In this document: one piece after another, positions 34,100-44,926 of the stretch
How positions within the stretch are numbered: position 1 is the first letter of the stretch
How the letters are laid out: every line of letters starts with the position of its first letter
Assembly (NCBI GenBank): GCA_000934385.1
Contig: KN880526.1
Coordinates: 24,773-88,772 of the forward strand
Direction: 5' to 3'
From: Cylindrobasidium torrendii FP15055 ss-10
Taxonomy: Eukaryota > Basidiomycota > Agaricomycetes > Agaricales > Physalacriaceae
DNA: 64,000 nt
Program-made: the position numbers and the translations under genes
The notes under the pieces: generated by a model
Seen by the model: only the letters and a program-made list of their open reading frames with translations
Databases searched by the model: none
Told to the model about the DNA's origin: nothing

Positions 34100-36235
34100 A
34101 TGACATCGAACGCGACCGTAGAACGCACCGAGCAGCCAGCGGAACCATCGTCAGCAACGTCTTGGAGTTGGAACACCTTGCTGCAGCCGTCGGAATGGGA
34201 CGTGTTGGTGTACTCAACCGCGTTCAAGCTGTTGTTATTCCCTGCATAGTGCGTTACATGGCACTCAGTGTGTGCAAGTACTGACTTCCCTCAGTCGTTC
34301 CACAGATTTCGAAGTGCATAGAAATTGGCTGGCAATAACCCATACACTCCCTATATCAAAGTGGTACTACGATGTGCGTACTGGCTCGTGTCCGCAGTTA
34401 AACGTCTAACGGCGCTCTGTAGACTACCTCGGAATGGAGTAAATCTCTCGGCCTATAACGAGTTCAAGCCTTCCTGACTTTCTACATAGCCCTTGACTAT
34501 CCTCCGTTCTTTGCCTACTTCGAGAAGCTATTGTCAATCCCGGCAGCGCTCATCGACCCTGCCATCGTCGACTTGAATAACCTCAACTACAATGCCTGGT
34601 CTGTCATCGCGTACCAACGTACAACAGTCATCATCACTGAACTTGTTCTTGGTGCGGCATTGCTAAGGTGTGCTCTTACAGCTAATTGCAGCGTATTTGG
34701 GACTGACCGCCTCAGATTGACGCGCGACGCCATAGATGGGCGCATGCAAAAGATCATTTCCATTTCCTTGTTTCTTCACCCCGGGTTCCTCATTGTAGAC
34801 CACATCCACTTCCAGTACAATGGGTTCATGTTTGGGATACTGGTGTGGTCAATACTCATGGCACGAAATGTGCGTCTTCCACTGCATGAAATAGCGCGCA
34901 CACTGACAGTGTCTTTAGGGCCACAAGCTGATGAGCGGTGTGCTATTTGCTGTTCTGCTCAACTTCAAGCACATCTACATGTACCTTGCTGTGCGCACGA
35001 CCTCTCACGTCGTAGCTACATTCTTGACTTCTTGTTATAGCCAGCATACTTCATATATCTGCTACGCTCTTATTGCTTCGACTCTACTGGCCGTCTGCAG
35101 ATCAAGCATTTCCTGAACCTCGCCAACTCCGTCATTTTGACCTTCCTATTATCCTTCGGACCATTCGCACTCATGGGGCAGATACCCCAAGTTCTCTCCC
35201 GTCTGTTTCCTTTCACACGGGGGTTGAACCACGCATACTGGGCTCCGAATACATGGGCATTGGTCACCGCACTCGACCGCGTCTTCCTATATTGTACGGT
35301 AATCTATTGCTGCTTGCTCGAGCACCTGGCTGATTTGATTTCAGTTGCGAAAAAGACTGGGGCACAGGTGAACACCGCAGGCGTCGCGTCCACTTCGCGT
35401 GGATTGGTCGGGGACACAGTCTTCGCCGTTCTTCCCAATGTCGAGCCGATACACACATTCACTGTTACTGTTGCGCTTCAGTCGGTTAGCATCCATCAAC
35501 AAGCGTCGATTTTCGTGTTCACCTCGCCACTAGATTATTTTGTTCAAGCTTTGGCGCAATCCTTCGTACAAGTCTTTTGTGACTGCACTGACGCTGTGCG
35601 GCTACGCATCTTACCTTTTCGGGTGGCACGTCCATGAGAAAGCCGTTCTACTCGTGCTTGTTCCGCTCAGGTGATTCTCGCGATGCACTCTTTTGACGAC
35701 TGCTCAAATACATTCAGCTTGCTAGCAGCGGAACGCCAAGCGTATTTCCGAACATATATGATCTGCAGCATTGCAGGAATCTTCTCATTATTCCCTCTGC
35801 TCTTCACGCCTGCTGGTTAGTCGCTTGCTCTGTGTGTAGTACTGTCCTCACAGCAATACAGAGTCAGTCATTGCGGTACTGTATTCCGGATTATGGCTTG
35901 TCATCGTGTATCAATCCATATCCAAGCGCGTCTACGAGTATGTTTTCTTCATCGTTGCCTCCCATTGTTCCGCACCTGACCCGGTCCACAGGCTCCCCGG
36001 GACGTTTGCACTGGCCATCCTCGACATTGTCGAGCGACTCTATCTCGCCGGCTTTATCCTCCTCCAGGCCTTCCTGACCGTGTGGCATCTTGCCAAACCA
36101 CAAGAACAATACGCGTTCTTGCCGCTCATGCTGACGAGTGTATACTGTGCAGTGGGGATGGTGTGGGGCTTTGTGAGGCTTATGTATATCTACTTGAATG
36201 ATACCACATACAAAGGGCAGTTGAATGAAATATAG
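34100..36235 (+). CDS. ALG8: Dolichyl-P-Glc:Glc1Man9GlcNAc2-PP-dolichol alpha-1,3-glucosyltransferase
   Basis: ER membrane enzyme adding the second glucose to the lipid-linked N-glycan precursor. The start at 34100 ([20 protein letters not shown]) leads to [20 protein letters not shown] and [19 protein letters not shown]. Across two introns comes [20 protein letters not shown], the ALG6/ALG8 signature. [20 protein letters not shown] favours ALG8 over ALG6. Conserved [60 protein letters not shown] and [20 protein letters not shown] follow, with many hydrophobic segments, ending [10 protein letters not shown]. Roughly 520 residues. Frame is maintained through all introns I could join. Confidence 0.93.
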
Positions 36236-36578
36236 AATTTGGCATCTCATGCTCTAGTTTAGACATGGAAGAGATAGTTCAAGCAGCGAGCTCAGCTTCC
36301 CGTCTCAAGCGGAAGACCAACCCTCCAAGGAAACAGTGGATTGTGCTGCAGTGAGTCATACTGGTGCGTCGTGTGACGGTGCTGGACAAAATAGTGTACG
36401 GTATTGTGTAATTCAGAGTCTTTCAGACTGCACAGGCCCATTATCGTCACCCCGACTTCCAGTGCTCTTAGCTCTATCCTGCACAACGAAAGAAACGGTA
36501 AGCCCCGACCCGTCACTCTTGACTGTGAATGATAATCGCGGTAACATGGGACGAGCAAAACAAAACAAATACAATAAT
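36236..36578. other. Spacer before the tRNA group
   Basis: 343 bp, no gene seen. It holds the ALG8 3' flank and the 3' flank of the minus-strand tRNA-Lys. A T-rich run in the minus direction (TTTGTTTTGTTTTG, near 36558-36573) can serve as Pol III terminator. Confidence 0.4.
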
Positions 36579-36672
36579 AGCCCACCGCGGGGGTCGAACC
36601 CGCAGCCTTCAGATCGCCTTGGTGGATAAGTGCGTAAAAGTCTGACGCTCTATCCGATTGAGCTAGGCAGGC
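36579..36672 (-). tRNA. tRNA-Lys (anticodon TTT) with intron
   Basis: The 5' end reads GCCTGCCTAGCTCAATCGG and the 3' end GGTTCGACCCCCGCGGTGGG plus CT. The acceptor stem GCCTGCC/GGTGGGC pairs with two wobbles. The anticodon stem TCAGA/TCTGA encloses CT-TTT-A, then a 20-nt intron (CGCACTTATCCACCAAGGCG) after position 37. A- and B-box sequences are intact. A paralogue with anticodon CTT lies at 38276. Confidence 0.92.
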
Positions 36673-36892
36673 CCGAGTGTAGCACAGGGCCGTTTAACTC
36701 AGACCCTGTCAAAAAATGCTATGTAGTCTGGCTTGGGCCGCTTGGCAGATCATAATCGACAGCCAGAAACTAGACCGTGACGGAAAGTGGGTCTCTCCCA
36801 GTGCTGCAAAAATTTTACTTGATACTCAGTGCACACTACCCTGTGATTAACTTAAGGTAAAGACAACCCACTACACAAAATGAAAATGGTTG

Positions 36893-36964
36893 TGACCACC
36901 GCAGGGGTCGAACCTGCAATCTCCTGATTCGTAGTCAGACGCGATGCCATTTCGCCAGGCGGCC
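36893..36964 (-). tRNA. tRNA-Arg (anticodon ACG), copy 1
   Basis: 72-nt gene without intron. Acceptor stem GGCCGCC/GGTGGTC, anticodon loop CTACGAA in the TCTGA/TCAGG stem, T-arm GCAGGTTCGACCCCTGC. Identical in sequence to the copies at 40139 and 41671. The 3' flank contains ATTTTCATTTTG. Confidence 0.95.
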
Positions 36965-37107
36965 TGATGTTTGATCTGATATGCCAAATCAGGAGGGTTT
37001 GTGTTTATTTGTCAAGCATTCGTTCTTCGGCCCGGACCGACGTTGCCGTCCAGCGCCTCAGAACCGGAACTGCCTGCCGTAATCCGGGACGGTTGTAGAC
37101 GGAGGGG

Positions 37108-37115
37108 TATATATA
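37108..37115 (+). promoter_or_regulatory. TATA box of the SDR gene
   Basis: TATATATA, 55 bp before the start codon at 37170. Confidence 0.5.
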
Positions 37116-37169
37116 CTCCTTGTCGTGAGGATTATATCCCAAGTGTCCAAATCTCCCGGTCTACAAATC

Positions 37170-38150
37170 ATGACATCGGTAAACTCGTATCTCAGCTCGT
37201 TGTTTTCCCTCGAAGGAAAGACTGCGATTATCACTGGCGGAACTCGTGGTATAGGGCAGCAATTAGCTCTTGCTCTTGGTCAGGCAGGCGCAGACATCGT
37301 CCTTGTCCAACGCAATTCGACCAACAAGGAGACGTATGATAAAGTTATTGCGGCTGGTCGCAAAGCGTGGATCGTCGAGTGTGATCTCGCAGACAAGGCT
37401 GCGATCTCGAAGCTAGCGGACAAAGTCACGAACGAACTTGGCATAACTATTGATATTCTTGTCAACTGTGGAGGTATCCAGCGTCGGACTCCTGCAGAGA
37501 ACTTTCCTGATAATGACTGGGACGAGGTACGTGCAGAATACTGTCCAGAAACCTATCTGATACATAGAATAGGTTCTCCAAGTCAATTTGAATACTGTCT
37601 TCACATTATGTCGTGACTTTGGACGCCATATGCTCTCTTCGCGGGGTGGCGTCGCGCCCGACAATGTCCCCAGCGCGACCCCGAATCCACGGGGAAATGG
37701 GAAGATTATCAACATCGCGAGTCTCGTCGGCCACCAAGGCGGACTGACCGTGCCCGCGTACGCTGCTGCTAAACATGGTGTACTTGGTATTGTGAGTACT
37801 GTCACACTGACCTTTCAGCGTCAACGCCTGACATGAATTTACATAGACGAAAGCCTTCTCTAACGAATGGAGCTCAAAGGGGGTAAATGTCAACACCATC
37901 TCACCTGGTTACATTTCAACCGACGTACGTGTGAATCCCTTCTCAAGAAGACATACTGATTTGTTTTCAGATGAACACAGCACTTATAAACAATCCAACG
38001 CGGGCACGTCAAATCCTGGAGCGGATACCTCAAGGAAGATGGGGGACACCAGAAGACTTTGAGGGAGCCGTCGTGTATCTGGCGTCGAGGGCAAGTGATT
38101 ATGTGTCCGGGGAGGATCTCCTGGTGGACGGTGGCTGGATGGGGCGGTAA
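37170..38150 (+). CDS. Short-chain dehydrogenase/reductase, KduD (2-deoxy-gluconate dehydrogenase)-like
   Basis: Exons 37170-37526, 37573-37791, 37847-37924 and 37971-38150 close in frame to 277 residues. The NAD(P)-binding motif TGGTRGIG lies at 22-29, the catalytic Ser at 169 (NIASLVG) and the YAAAK motif has Tyr182/Lys186. VNCGGIQRR replaces the usual NNAG. The C-terminus reads [20 protein letters not shown] and [52 protein letters not shown] and [20 protein letters not shown] closely fit the KduD group (2-dehydro-3-deoxy-gluconate 5-dehydrogenase), so a sugar-acid substrate is likely but not proven. It sits between oppositely oriented tRNA genes. Confidence 0.9.
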
Positions 38151-38275
38151 AGGTGGTTACGGAAGATTGTAAACTAAATCTCATAACTGTACTGTCAATG
38201 AATCAGAAGAGGGCTGAGAAGTTTGGCAGACAACCATGCGCCACAATATATACTGGACACAAAGATCGGGAATCG

Positions 38276-38359
38276 GCCCGCCTAGCTCAATCGGATAGAG
38301 CGTCAGACTCTTATGACTAGGCGATCTGAAGGCTGCGAGTTCGACCCTCGCGGTGGGCT
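38276..38359 (+). tRNA. tRNA-Lys (anticodon CTT) with intron
   Basis: The 5' end reads GCCCGCCTAGCTCAATCGGA and the 3' end GTTCGACCCTCGCGGTGGGC plus T. The anticodon stem TCAGA/TCTGA encloses CT-CTT-A, then a 10-nt intron TGACTAGGCG. Very similar to the Lys-TTT gene outside the anticodon and intron. Confidence 0.93.
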
Positions 38360-38485
38360 ATGATAGCGATGTGCGTTTGTTTTGGTCGTCGACACAAAGC
38401 AATAACATGTCATTCAGACAAGACGTTATCGTGATTCCACAGCTAGAACGATACAGCAAATACATAGGACAACGTGCCAAAAAAG

Positions 38486-40029
38486 CTACAACAGCATGAT
38501 CCCATCGTTGCCCCATCTGACCTTCAAGTTAACCATCCCATCCCCATCGACGATACCTCCCAAGCTCAGATCCTTCTTCATTATTCTCCTCTCCGCATAT
38601 TCCCTCATTCTGCGCTTCCTAAAAGCCCTTCTTGCACCTACGGCAGTCGACGCCGGCGTCCAGCGTGCGTCAATGATCTCGAAAGCCCCTCCGTCGTGGT
38701 TCGCTCCCCATGCACTGCTCTGCAATTGCCGACCAAACTCTCCTTGTCCAACTCCAGCGAGAAATCTGCCTACGAGCTCATGGCCAGGTGGGGGCATGTG
38801 TGCAGCGACAGAGATGAGGCGCACGGTTATTCGTACGTCTGGAGCAGTGGCTACCGAGTGCGACATGGGCCGCAGCATTCCTGCGTGTATTGCACACAAG
38901 TATAGATCAGAGTCATCGGTGTATACGCGTCGACTACTGACAGTACGCGACGCTGGAAGTCCGCCGCCCCAAATCCGAGGGCGGGAGTGCAGAGGCGGCG
39001 GAATACTTGTTGACAGTGTTGTTGTGTTGTCTATATCCATGCTGTCGAGCGAGTATTTGTTGCGATGTTGCGTTGCGGGTACAGGGTTAGATAATAGACC
39101 GTAGGTCCACTCTGAGGTAGAGGGTATAAACGACGCGGGGATGAGAATGTCCGCAAGGGTTTCGAAGACATCAGACGGTGTGACCACACGAGCCTCGTGT
39201 GGGGATGGAGTAAAAGGAAACGGTAGTTCTGGGTAGACATATGTTCCCAGGCGGCGGGTGACCGAGGGACGCAGGTGTCGGGAGACTGGACGCGGTGGTG
39301 AAGCCTTCAGGACATTCTTGGATGGTATAGCGGGGCGTTGTGGCATATTATTGCTTGAACTGGTCGGGTTGGATTGCTGGGAGTACCATGGCACCTGACC
39401 TGTGGGTGGGGGTGGAGGCTGGGGCATCCAGCCCCTCGGTCGCCGGTCGCGTTCAGTGAGGGGTTCTCCTCTTGCGAGTGGTTCTCTGCCGAACATCTCA
39501 TCTTTATCTTGCAAAGGGGGCGTAGGGGCATCCCATAGCTTGCTGACCTGAAGGCGATGGTCCCATCCTTGCGGCGGCTCTCTTCGAGGAATTGAATCTC
39601 GCGGTGGTGGTGGTGGCAAAGTATCACGGAACGGAGGCTCTCGTACCAACCGCTCGAGTTCCCGTTCACGTTCCCTGTTGTCGCGCTCTCGCTGATCCCT
39701 CTGGTCCCGCTCCCGTTCGCGTGCTCGATCGCGTTCCTGCTGCTGCTGCTCCCGTTCGTGTTCACGCTCCCGCTCTCGTTCTCGGCGCTCCCGGGGTAAT
39801 TCCAGCAATGATATGGGTCCGGAAAGCAACGACGGAGTGTTCCTACCGACGCTCGGAGGAGCAATCACCTCGCCAGGTTCAGGAGAGTGGCGATTGAGGT
39901 GTGGCTGGGCTACAGGCGTAGGTGCTGGCGGTGGAGCTCGCTGACTTGACGGCGCATCCTGAAGTAAAGCCGCGACGTTCACTGCAAACTATCAGACTCT
40001 TTCCATTAATCTCGCAAATGGGACGCACT
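38486..40029 (-). CDS. RXT3: RXT3-like subunit of the Rpd3L histone deacetylase complex
   Basis: About 498 residues. The start codon appears to be split: the A at 40029 ends exon 1 and TG at 39981-39980 opens exon 2 after a 47-nt intron (39982-40028). Unspliced, the frame opens with GTG, so a split ATG giving MNVAALLQDAPSS is the simplest reading. The N-terminal half is disordered with a long Arg/Glu/Asp repeat region (about residues 65-115) and Pro runs. The RXT3 domain is C-terminal: TRRLGTYVYPELPFPF, then RRVYTDDSDLYLCAIHAGML, ITVRLISVAAH, HDGGAFEIIDARWT and RAFRKRRMREYAERR. YTDDSD and the HDG segment are RXT3 hallmarks. Role is in chromatin repression through Rpd3L; inferred from family. 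Confidence 0.88.
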
Positions 40030-40138
40030 GTTCGCGGTGACCAACAACGTCAAATTACAACGCGTGTCGCTGATCGAGCTATGGGGTTTGGCTGACTAAG
40101 CATTGCGACCGGGGATCAGGGTCCCGCCACCTTCGCAG

Positions 40139-40210
40139 GGCCGCCTGGCGAAATGGCATCGCGTCTGACTACGAATCAGGAGATTGCAGGTTCGACCCCT
40201 GCGGTGGTCA
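40139..40210 (+). tRNA. tRNA-Arg (anticodon ACG), copy 2
   Basis: Identical 72-nt sequence to copies 1 and 3: acceptor stem GGCCGCC/GGTGGTC, anticodon loop CTACGAA, discriminator A. Followed by AATTTTTAAC, a Pol III terminator-like T run. Confidence 0.95.
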
Positions 40211-40549
40211 AAACTAAAATTTTTAACAGTTCTGAGTTCAGCAATTCCTGCTCTAACCTTCTTTCGGATTCTCATGGAGGTCTTGAATGCTCAAGTGTAC
40301 GGGGTTTTTTTTTGCTGTGACATACCTGTAGACAATACGTATCTCACCGTAGCCCGAATGTCGTAGGCCTGACAGGGTTTAGCATGGGGGAGCTACCGCT
40401 GCGAATTGGTGAACTTGCTCGGAATCAACAAGAGCGCTAGTGATCGCCCACAATTGACATCATTATTAATCCCCTTGTCATCTTGCTTCCGGTTATGACC
40501 TGGCACTAAACACAAAAGTCCAGACGACCTCTTAATTTCTCCCTCGACG
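40211..40549. other. Spacer between tRNA-Arg and the coiled-coil gene
   Basis: 339 bp without a gene; holds the promoter of the plus-strand gene at 40550. A GGGGTTTTTTTTTG stretch lies near 40300-40313. Confidence 0.4.
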
Positions 40550-41613
40550 ATGGACCAGCCCGTGATTCTGATGGTTGAACTTTGGTACAGCCCGGAAGCT
40601 GGCATAGGTCCTCTCGCGTCTGGCACAAGAGGCATGGACGGGGACATGACTAGAAAGTTCAGACAACACATTCAATCGCTTGGGATTCCTCCGCCGAGGG
40701 CCGATTCCACCAGCTGCACGAGGCCAGACATAATGGAGACGTATTGGGAAACGACAGAGCATGCAGTGTGTACTCAATCGCCGCTGTGGACAGCGCTAAG
40801 GGCCTAACACCAACCACAGCTGCATCGCAAGAATGTCGAAACCAGATTCACGACAGGCGCAGAGCGTATACGGACGGCTCTTCGTTCCCTACGGCCCCGA
40901 ATGTGTGTACCCCGTCTCATTTCAATTTCGTCCTAGGCTCATATCAATCGCTCTGCCAGAGACAAGGTTGTGTTCAGACTATTCCGGCTCCATTCCACTC
41001 ACCCTACTGAACCCAATGGTGGGCACAGAGAGGGAGAGGAGATCCGTAGGCACGACATTGACAATCCCCATCCATCCTCGTCTCGCAGTCACTGGCCATT
41101 GGGAGAGAGCTGGGAGCATTCTACAAAGTTCAAACGCCCACCACCCTCTTCGGCCCCATCTGCCTTTCGACATGATTCCGTCCCTCCTCATACTGCTTCT
41201 GGCCCACGAACCTCGTACACGCAGCACTCCCCAAGCACTTCGGTGAGTAATTATTTGTTTCCGGCCTTTATTCCTGGCTGATTTATGGGTAGCTGGGTAA
41301 ACGCGTTTCCCTTGATGATGGCTCCCCGGAAGCCAAACGCCCTCGCCTCGATGGCTATTCTTCTCTTCCCAGAAATCCTGCTTCACAAGACTGGGACTCG
41401 AATCATCTTCAATCTCGATGTGAGGAGCTCGAAAGGAAGCTAGAAGCGTCCAACAAACTCAACGCAATCCTCGAGGCGCGGAACAAAGAATTGGAAATGT
41501 TGATACATGATGTAGAGCGCGAGTGCCGACAGCCATTTGTTGTGCCCCTCCTGTTGGATGCGTTTGTAGAAGTCTCGAAACTTACGAATGCAGCTACAAA
41601 TACAACTGTATAA
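40550..41613 (+). CDS. Unrecognised protein with NLS-like motif and C-terminal coiled coil
   Basis: Four exons (40550-40765, 40820-40902, 40960-41242, 41293-41613) join in frame to 300 residues. The N-terminus is MDQPVILMVELWYSPEAGIG, then RKFRQHIQSLG and LHRKNVETRFTTGAERIRTA (possibly an alpha/beta region). The middle is a disordered Ser/Pro/His-rich stretch. LGKRVSLDDGSPEAKRPRLD contains a classical KRPRL-type nuclear signal. A heptad-like helix follows (CEELERKLEASNKLNAILEA, RNKELEMLIHDVERE), ending in a short hydrophobic QPFVVPLLLDAFVEVSKL. I know no family. Nuclear location is inferred from the basic motif only. Its stop lies 57 bp before tRNA-Arg copy 3. Confidence 0.7.
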
Positions 41614-41670
41614 TAGCGATGATAATCCAGGTGCTTATTTGCATCAACGGCAGCACGATGCTAGAAGTAC

Positions 41671-41742
41671 GGCCGCCTGGCGAAATGGCATCGCGTCTGA
41701 CTACGAATCAGGAGATTGCAGGTTCGACCCCTGCGGTGGTCA
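41671..41742 (+). tRNA. tRNA-Arg (anticodon ACG), copy 3
   Basis: Third identical 72-nt copy. The downstream GATTGTTTTCATTTTGG resembles the flank of copy 1 (AACCATTTTCATTTTGT), which suggests duplication with flanking DNA. Confidence 0.95.
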
Positions 41743-41993
41743 CGATTGTTTTCATTTTGGCAACAGTTTTAGTTCCTGAGCGTTAAGCCTACTTAGTGCT
41801 TTAATGCCAGTGCTAAGCGAACACTGAAGACGACGGACATGTTTGCAATTCAAAGCCTTTATCAGTGATTCTTCTGCAAACATACGTTGGATTCCACGCT
41901 CAAGGCGTTGTCGATTACAATGCAACTCCATTATTTTACATAGGCATTTCCATGACTGCTAGCACTCCCAGATTCTCAGCAATCCCACCGAAA
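41743..41993. other. Spacer between tRNA-Arg and GET5
   Basis: 251 bp, nothing recognisable beyond the 3' flanks of both genes. Confidence 0.3.
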
Positions 41994-42922
41994 TCAGATA
42001 CCCGCCATGCCCATAACACCAACCTGGTCGCGAATCTTTGCTACCTCGCTTGCTGTGAGCACTCCCTTCGCAGCCCTCAGGAAGTTCTCGAATGCTAGGG
42101 TAGCATCATCTGGCGATGCAAATTCGGTGCTATACCAGCAGTCAGTCTCGAGATGAAAAAGAAGATGGATGGGAAGAAAGGAACGACGATTCTGTGAAAG
42201 ATTAGAAACACGCACTGCAAGAACCCAAGCAACTTCTCCCACAGCTCCGGCTTCGCAATAGTCGAATGATACGACGAGACGTCCCTTTCGCTAAGGTTGT
42301 TGTTATCGTGCTCCAGATCCAACAGTATATTCCTTGGGCTACCCTCCGGGGTGAGCCCGCCTCCAGGCCAATTCTCGTCCGCCTGGCTTGGCGATGGCGA
42401 CAACACGACGGACGGAATGCGACCATGGCGTCCCTTGCGCGCGGCCGCATCGATGTTCAGCGTGGGCAGCCCTGGCTTCTTCTCTTCCACAGGCGTGGCT
42501 GGGGTGACAGTGGCGATGGCCGGAGGAACAGCACTGGGCGGCTTGGACATCACGTTGACCGTATCGCCTTCTTTGAGGCTGTACTCCCGCAATAGCTTGG
42601 CATCTTGCAGAGCCTTGCCCTTCAGAAGCAGCTTGAGCTCAGAGGTCGCCTCCGGCCATTTTGCCTTGAGGTCGGCGACCGTATCTGTGCCGGCGACAGA
42701 CACAGCAACAGTCTTTGCAGGCTTGACGGACTTGAGGGTGACTTCAAATGTGGACGATGATTCTCCAGCTTTCTGGGGCTGCGGCACGGGTGGTACGGGG
42801 ACGGCAACAACTGGTACGCGCTTCAAGGAATTGGAAGGTGGCTGGGCATAATCGTCGGGATAGGCGACAGCCTGCGAAGAGATGGTGCGAATGAACGTGT
42901 TGGCAAACGCGATTTCGGCCAT
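41994..42922 (-). CDS. GET5: Get5/Mdy2-like ubiquitin-like protein (tail-anchored protein insertion)
   Basis: Two exons, 42922-42216 and 42129-41994, give 280 residues in frame. The N-terminus MAEIAFANTFIRTISSQAVA matches the Get4-binding segment of Get5. A Pro/Val linker follows, then a ubiquitin-like domain (about 70-150): TFEVTLKSVKPAKTVAVSVA, DTVADLKAKWPE, LKLLLKGKALQDAKLLREYS and LKEGDTVNVMSK. A disordered linker (IPSVVLSPSPSQADENWPGG) leads to the C-terminal helical part KPELWEKLLGFLHTEFASPD and FENFLRAAKGVLTASEVAKI, which fits the homodimerisation region. It works with Get4 and Sgt2 to hand tail-anchored proteins to Get3 in the cytosol. The intron acceptor TATAG was chosen because it alone keeps the frame. 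Confidence 0.85.
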
Positions 42923-43253
42923 GTTGATGGTGAAAGGGCAAGATTTGAAGTGGACGCGATCACAAGTGCACACTTGGGGTAAGCAGTCGCGAGGTAAGTG
43001 CGTATTATATGGTAGAAGTCCTTCATAAACGAAGTACGATGTTAGACATATCGACAGGTAAACAAAACGAATGGCACGACACAAGTGAAAAATGTCTAGA
43101 TACATCGCCGTAGGCCAGTCCCGCCAGAAACGGTGGTGATAGAGGGTATGTAGAATATCAGTGCAGAACATAGTCCGTCACGTAGAGTGTACAGTCCGTG
43201 GAAAGTAGTCTATCTCTCATTCAGCAACATCTTTTCATGAGGTCTCAACCTGC
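42923..43253. other. Spacer between GET5 and chitin deacetylase
   Basis: 331 bp between two same-strand genes: the promoter/leader of GET5 and the 3' flank of the deacetylase gene. No gene seen. Confidence 0.4.
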
Positions 43254-44926
43254 TCATATCAAAGTGATACCAGCGACCAGCGCTACGATAGACATGCCGA
43301 GAGCAGCACTTGCACCGACGTTCAAGCCCATAGCACCGTCACCACCACTGCTGTCGCCGCTGCTTCCAGCGCCAGTTGCTTGCGCAGAGCCAGGAGCACC
43401 GGACGACAGTGTCACAACACCGGAACCTGACAAGCAATCAGCTTCAACTTCGGTCATCAGGATGCCGAGACTTACCAGAAGCAGCTGGGGGATTGGTCTT
43501 GTTGTCGTTGGTCTCAACGTACGCGTTCTCAAGAGGCTGATTCAAGCAGTCGACGACAGTCTTCAACTTGTAATCTTGCGCGATAGCATCCGGGAGAATG
43601 TAGCCTGTGGACACTTCAACAGTCTGCTGGTAGAGGTCGTGCTCGAGCGTGATGAAGCCGGTGTCAAGGGTAGACGCATTGTTCATGATGTAGTTCCACT
43701 CTTGAAGGACACCCTCGACAGTGATGGCGCCGTTTTGAATGTCGAAATCATGGGTATCAAAGGTCTGATATGCGCTTATACGGGTCCACATAACGGGGTA
43801 CATGCCCATAGCCTTGGCAATGGCGCGCACACGATCGCTGGGGATGGATCAGAATTTTCACCTCCGGCTTGGACGAGATGTAGCTTACTCGACGTCTCCG
43901 TACGGCGGGCGGAAGGTGTTGGGGCTGACTCCAATGACTTCGCGGATGACTTTGCGCGTCCATCCGAACTCGGCAATGATCTCGTCGTTGGTGAGAGTTG
44001 TGAGCGCAGGGTGGGCCCATGTATGCGCGCCGATCTGGTGGCCGGTCATGTACTCGTAGCGGAGTGTCTCGGGATACGAGAGAACGCGGGAGCCGACAGC
44101 ATAGAATGCAGCCTTGACATCTTTCTCCTCGAGATAGTTCAGGAGAGCCGGGGTGTACGGCGATGGACCGTCGTCTGGAAATAGTTGAAGTGGAACGGCG
44201 GGAGAATAAAAAAGCCGACGCACCGAACGTCAGACCCCACGTCTTTTGTTCGGGGCAGGTAACGATGTCGGTATCACGCGTGCAGCCACCGCATGTCCAC
44301 CAGCAGTTGGACTCGTTCTTGGCAGCCTCGGCGTTGGCAGCGCAACCTCCTGTTCAGCGAATCAGCGAATTGTGGGGTACAACACGGCGAACACAATGCG
44401 CACCGGCGACGTTGGGCGTGATGTTGGGAATATCCACGCCAGAGTTCTTGACTTCCTCAATCCATCCCTTAACCTCATCGGAGTCGGTGGGAGGCGTACG
44501 GTCGAGCGTCGGGTAGTCGGCGATCTTGAGGTTCACTATTGAGACCGGATTAGAGTGTTTACACGCTACCAGAATCATATACGCACGCTCGGGCAACGGA
44601 GGTGCACCACTGACGGCGGTAGGCTCAGCTCCAGCAGAGAATGTGGAGCTAAGCGTCGGCAGGGACGCCGAATTCGTTGTTGCACTGGCCGTAATGGACG
44701 AGAGCGGGACAGCTGTCGACTCCGAGGACGCCAGCGAGAACGTAGCGCTTGAGGAGGCCGCTGCGCCTGTGGCAGCAGGACTAGTCACTGCGCCAGACGC
44801 CGTTGCAGAAGCGGCTCCAGATGCTGACGACGCCGCTTGACGAGCGACAAGGTGGCGAGCATCGTCGTGGCCGTGAGCTACGACAAAAGGAACGGCCGCA
44901 AGGGCGATAGTGCTGAAAGCCTTCAT
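43254..44926 (-). CDS. GPI-anchored chitin deacetylase (NodB/CE4)
   Basis: Cell-wall enzyme converting chitin to chitosan. The start at 44926 gives a signal peptide (MKAFSTIALAAVPFVVAHGH) followed by a long Ser/Ala/Thr-rich, probably O-glycosylated region. The pre-domain has VNLKIADYPTLDRTPPTDSD, and cysteine motifs CWWTCGGC and TCPEQKTWGL. The NodB domain carries the metal-binding and catalytic motifs TFDDGPSPYT (split by an intron near 44177), GAHTWAHPALTTL (His ligands), NTFRPPYGDVD and the C-terminal ITLEHDLYQQTVE. It ends with a Gly/Ser linker and a hydrophobic GPI signal (LGMSIVALVAGITLI). Architecture and length match basidiomycete Cda proteins. With the GH72 enzyme near 4.4 kb it is one of two GPI-anchored wall enzymes here. 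Confidence 0.95.

Noticed and set aside
39655..39800. Simple-sequence expansion as an independent repeat element
   Set aside because: It encodes the Arg/Glu/Asp-rich stretch of RXT3 in frame, so it is explained as coding low complexity.
36579..41742. A mobile element or integration hot spot suggested by repeated tRNA genes
   Set aside because: No transposase, reverse transcriptase, long terminal repeats or target-site duplications are visible; duplication of tRNA genes explains the data.
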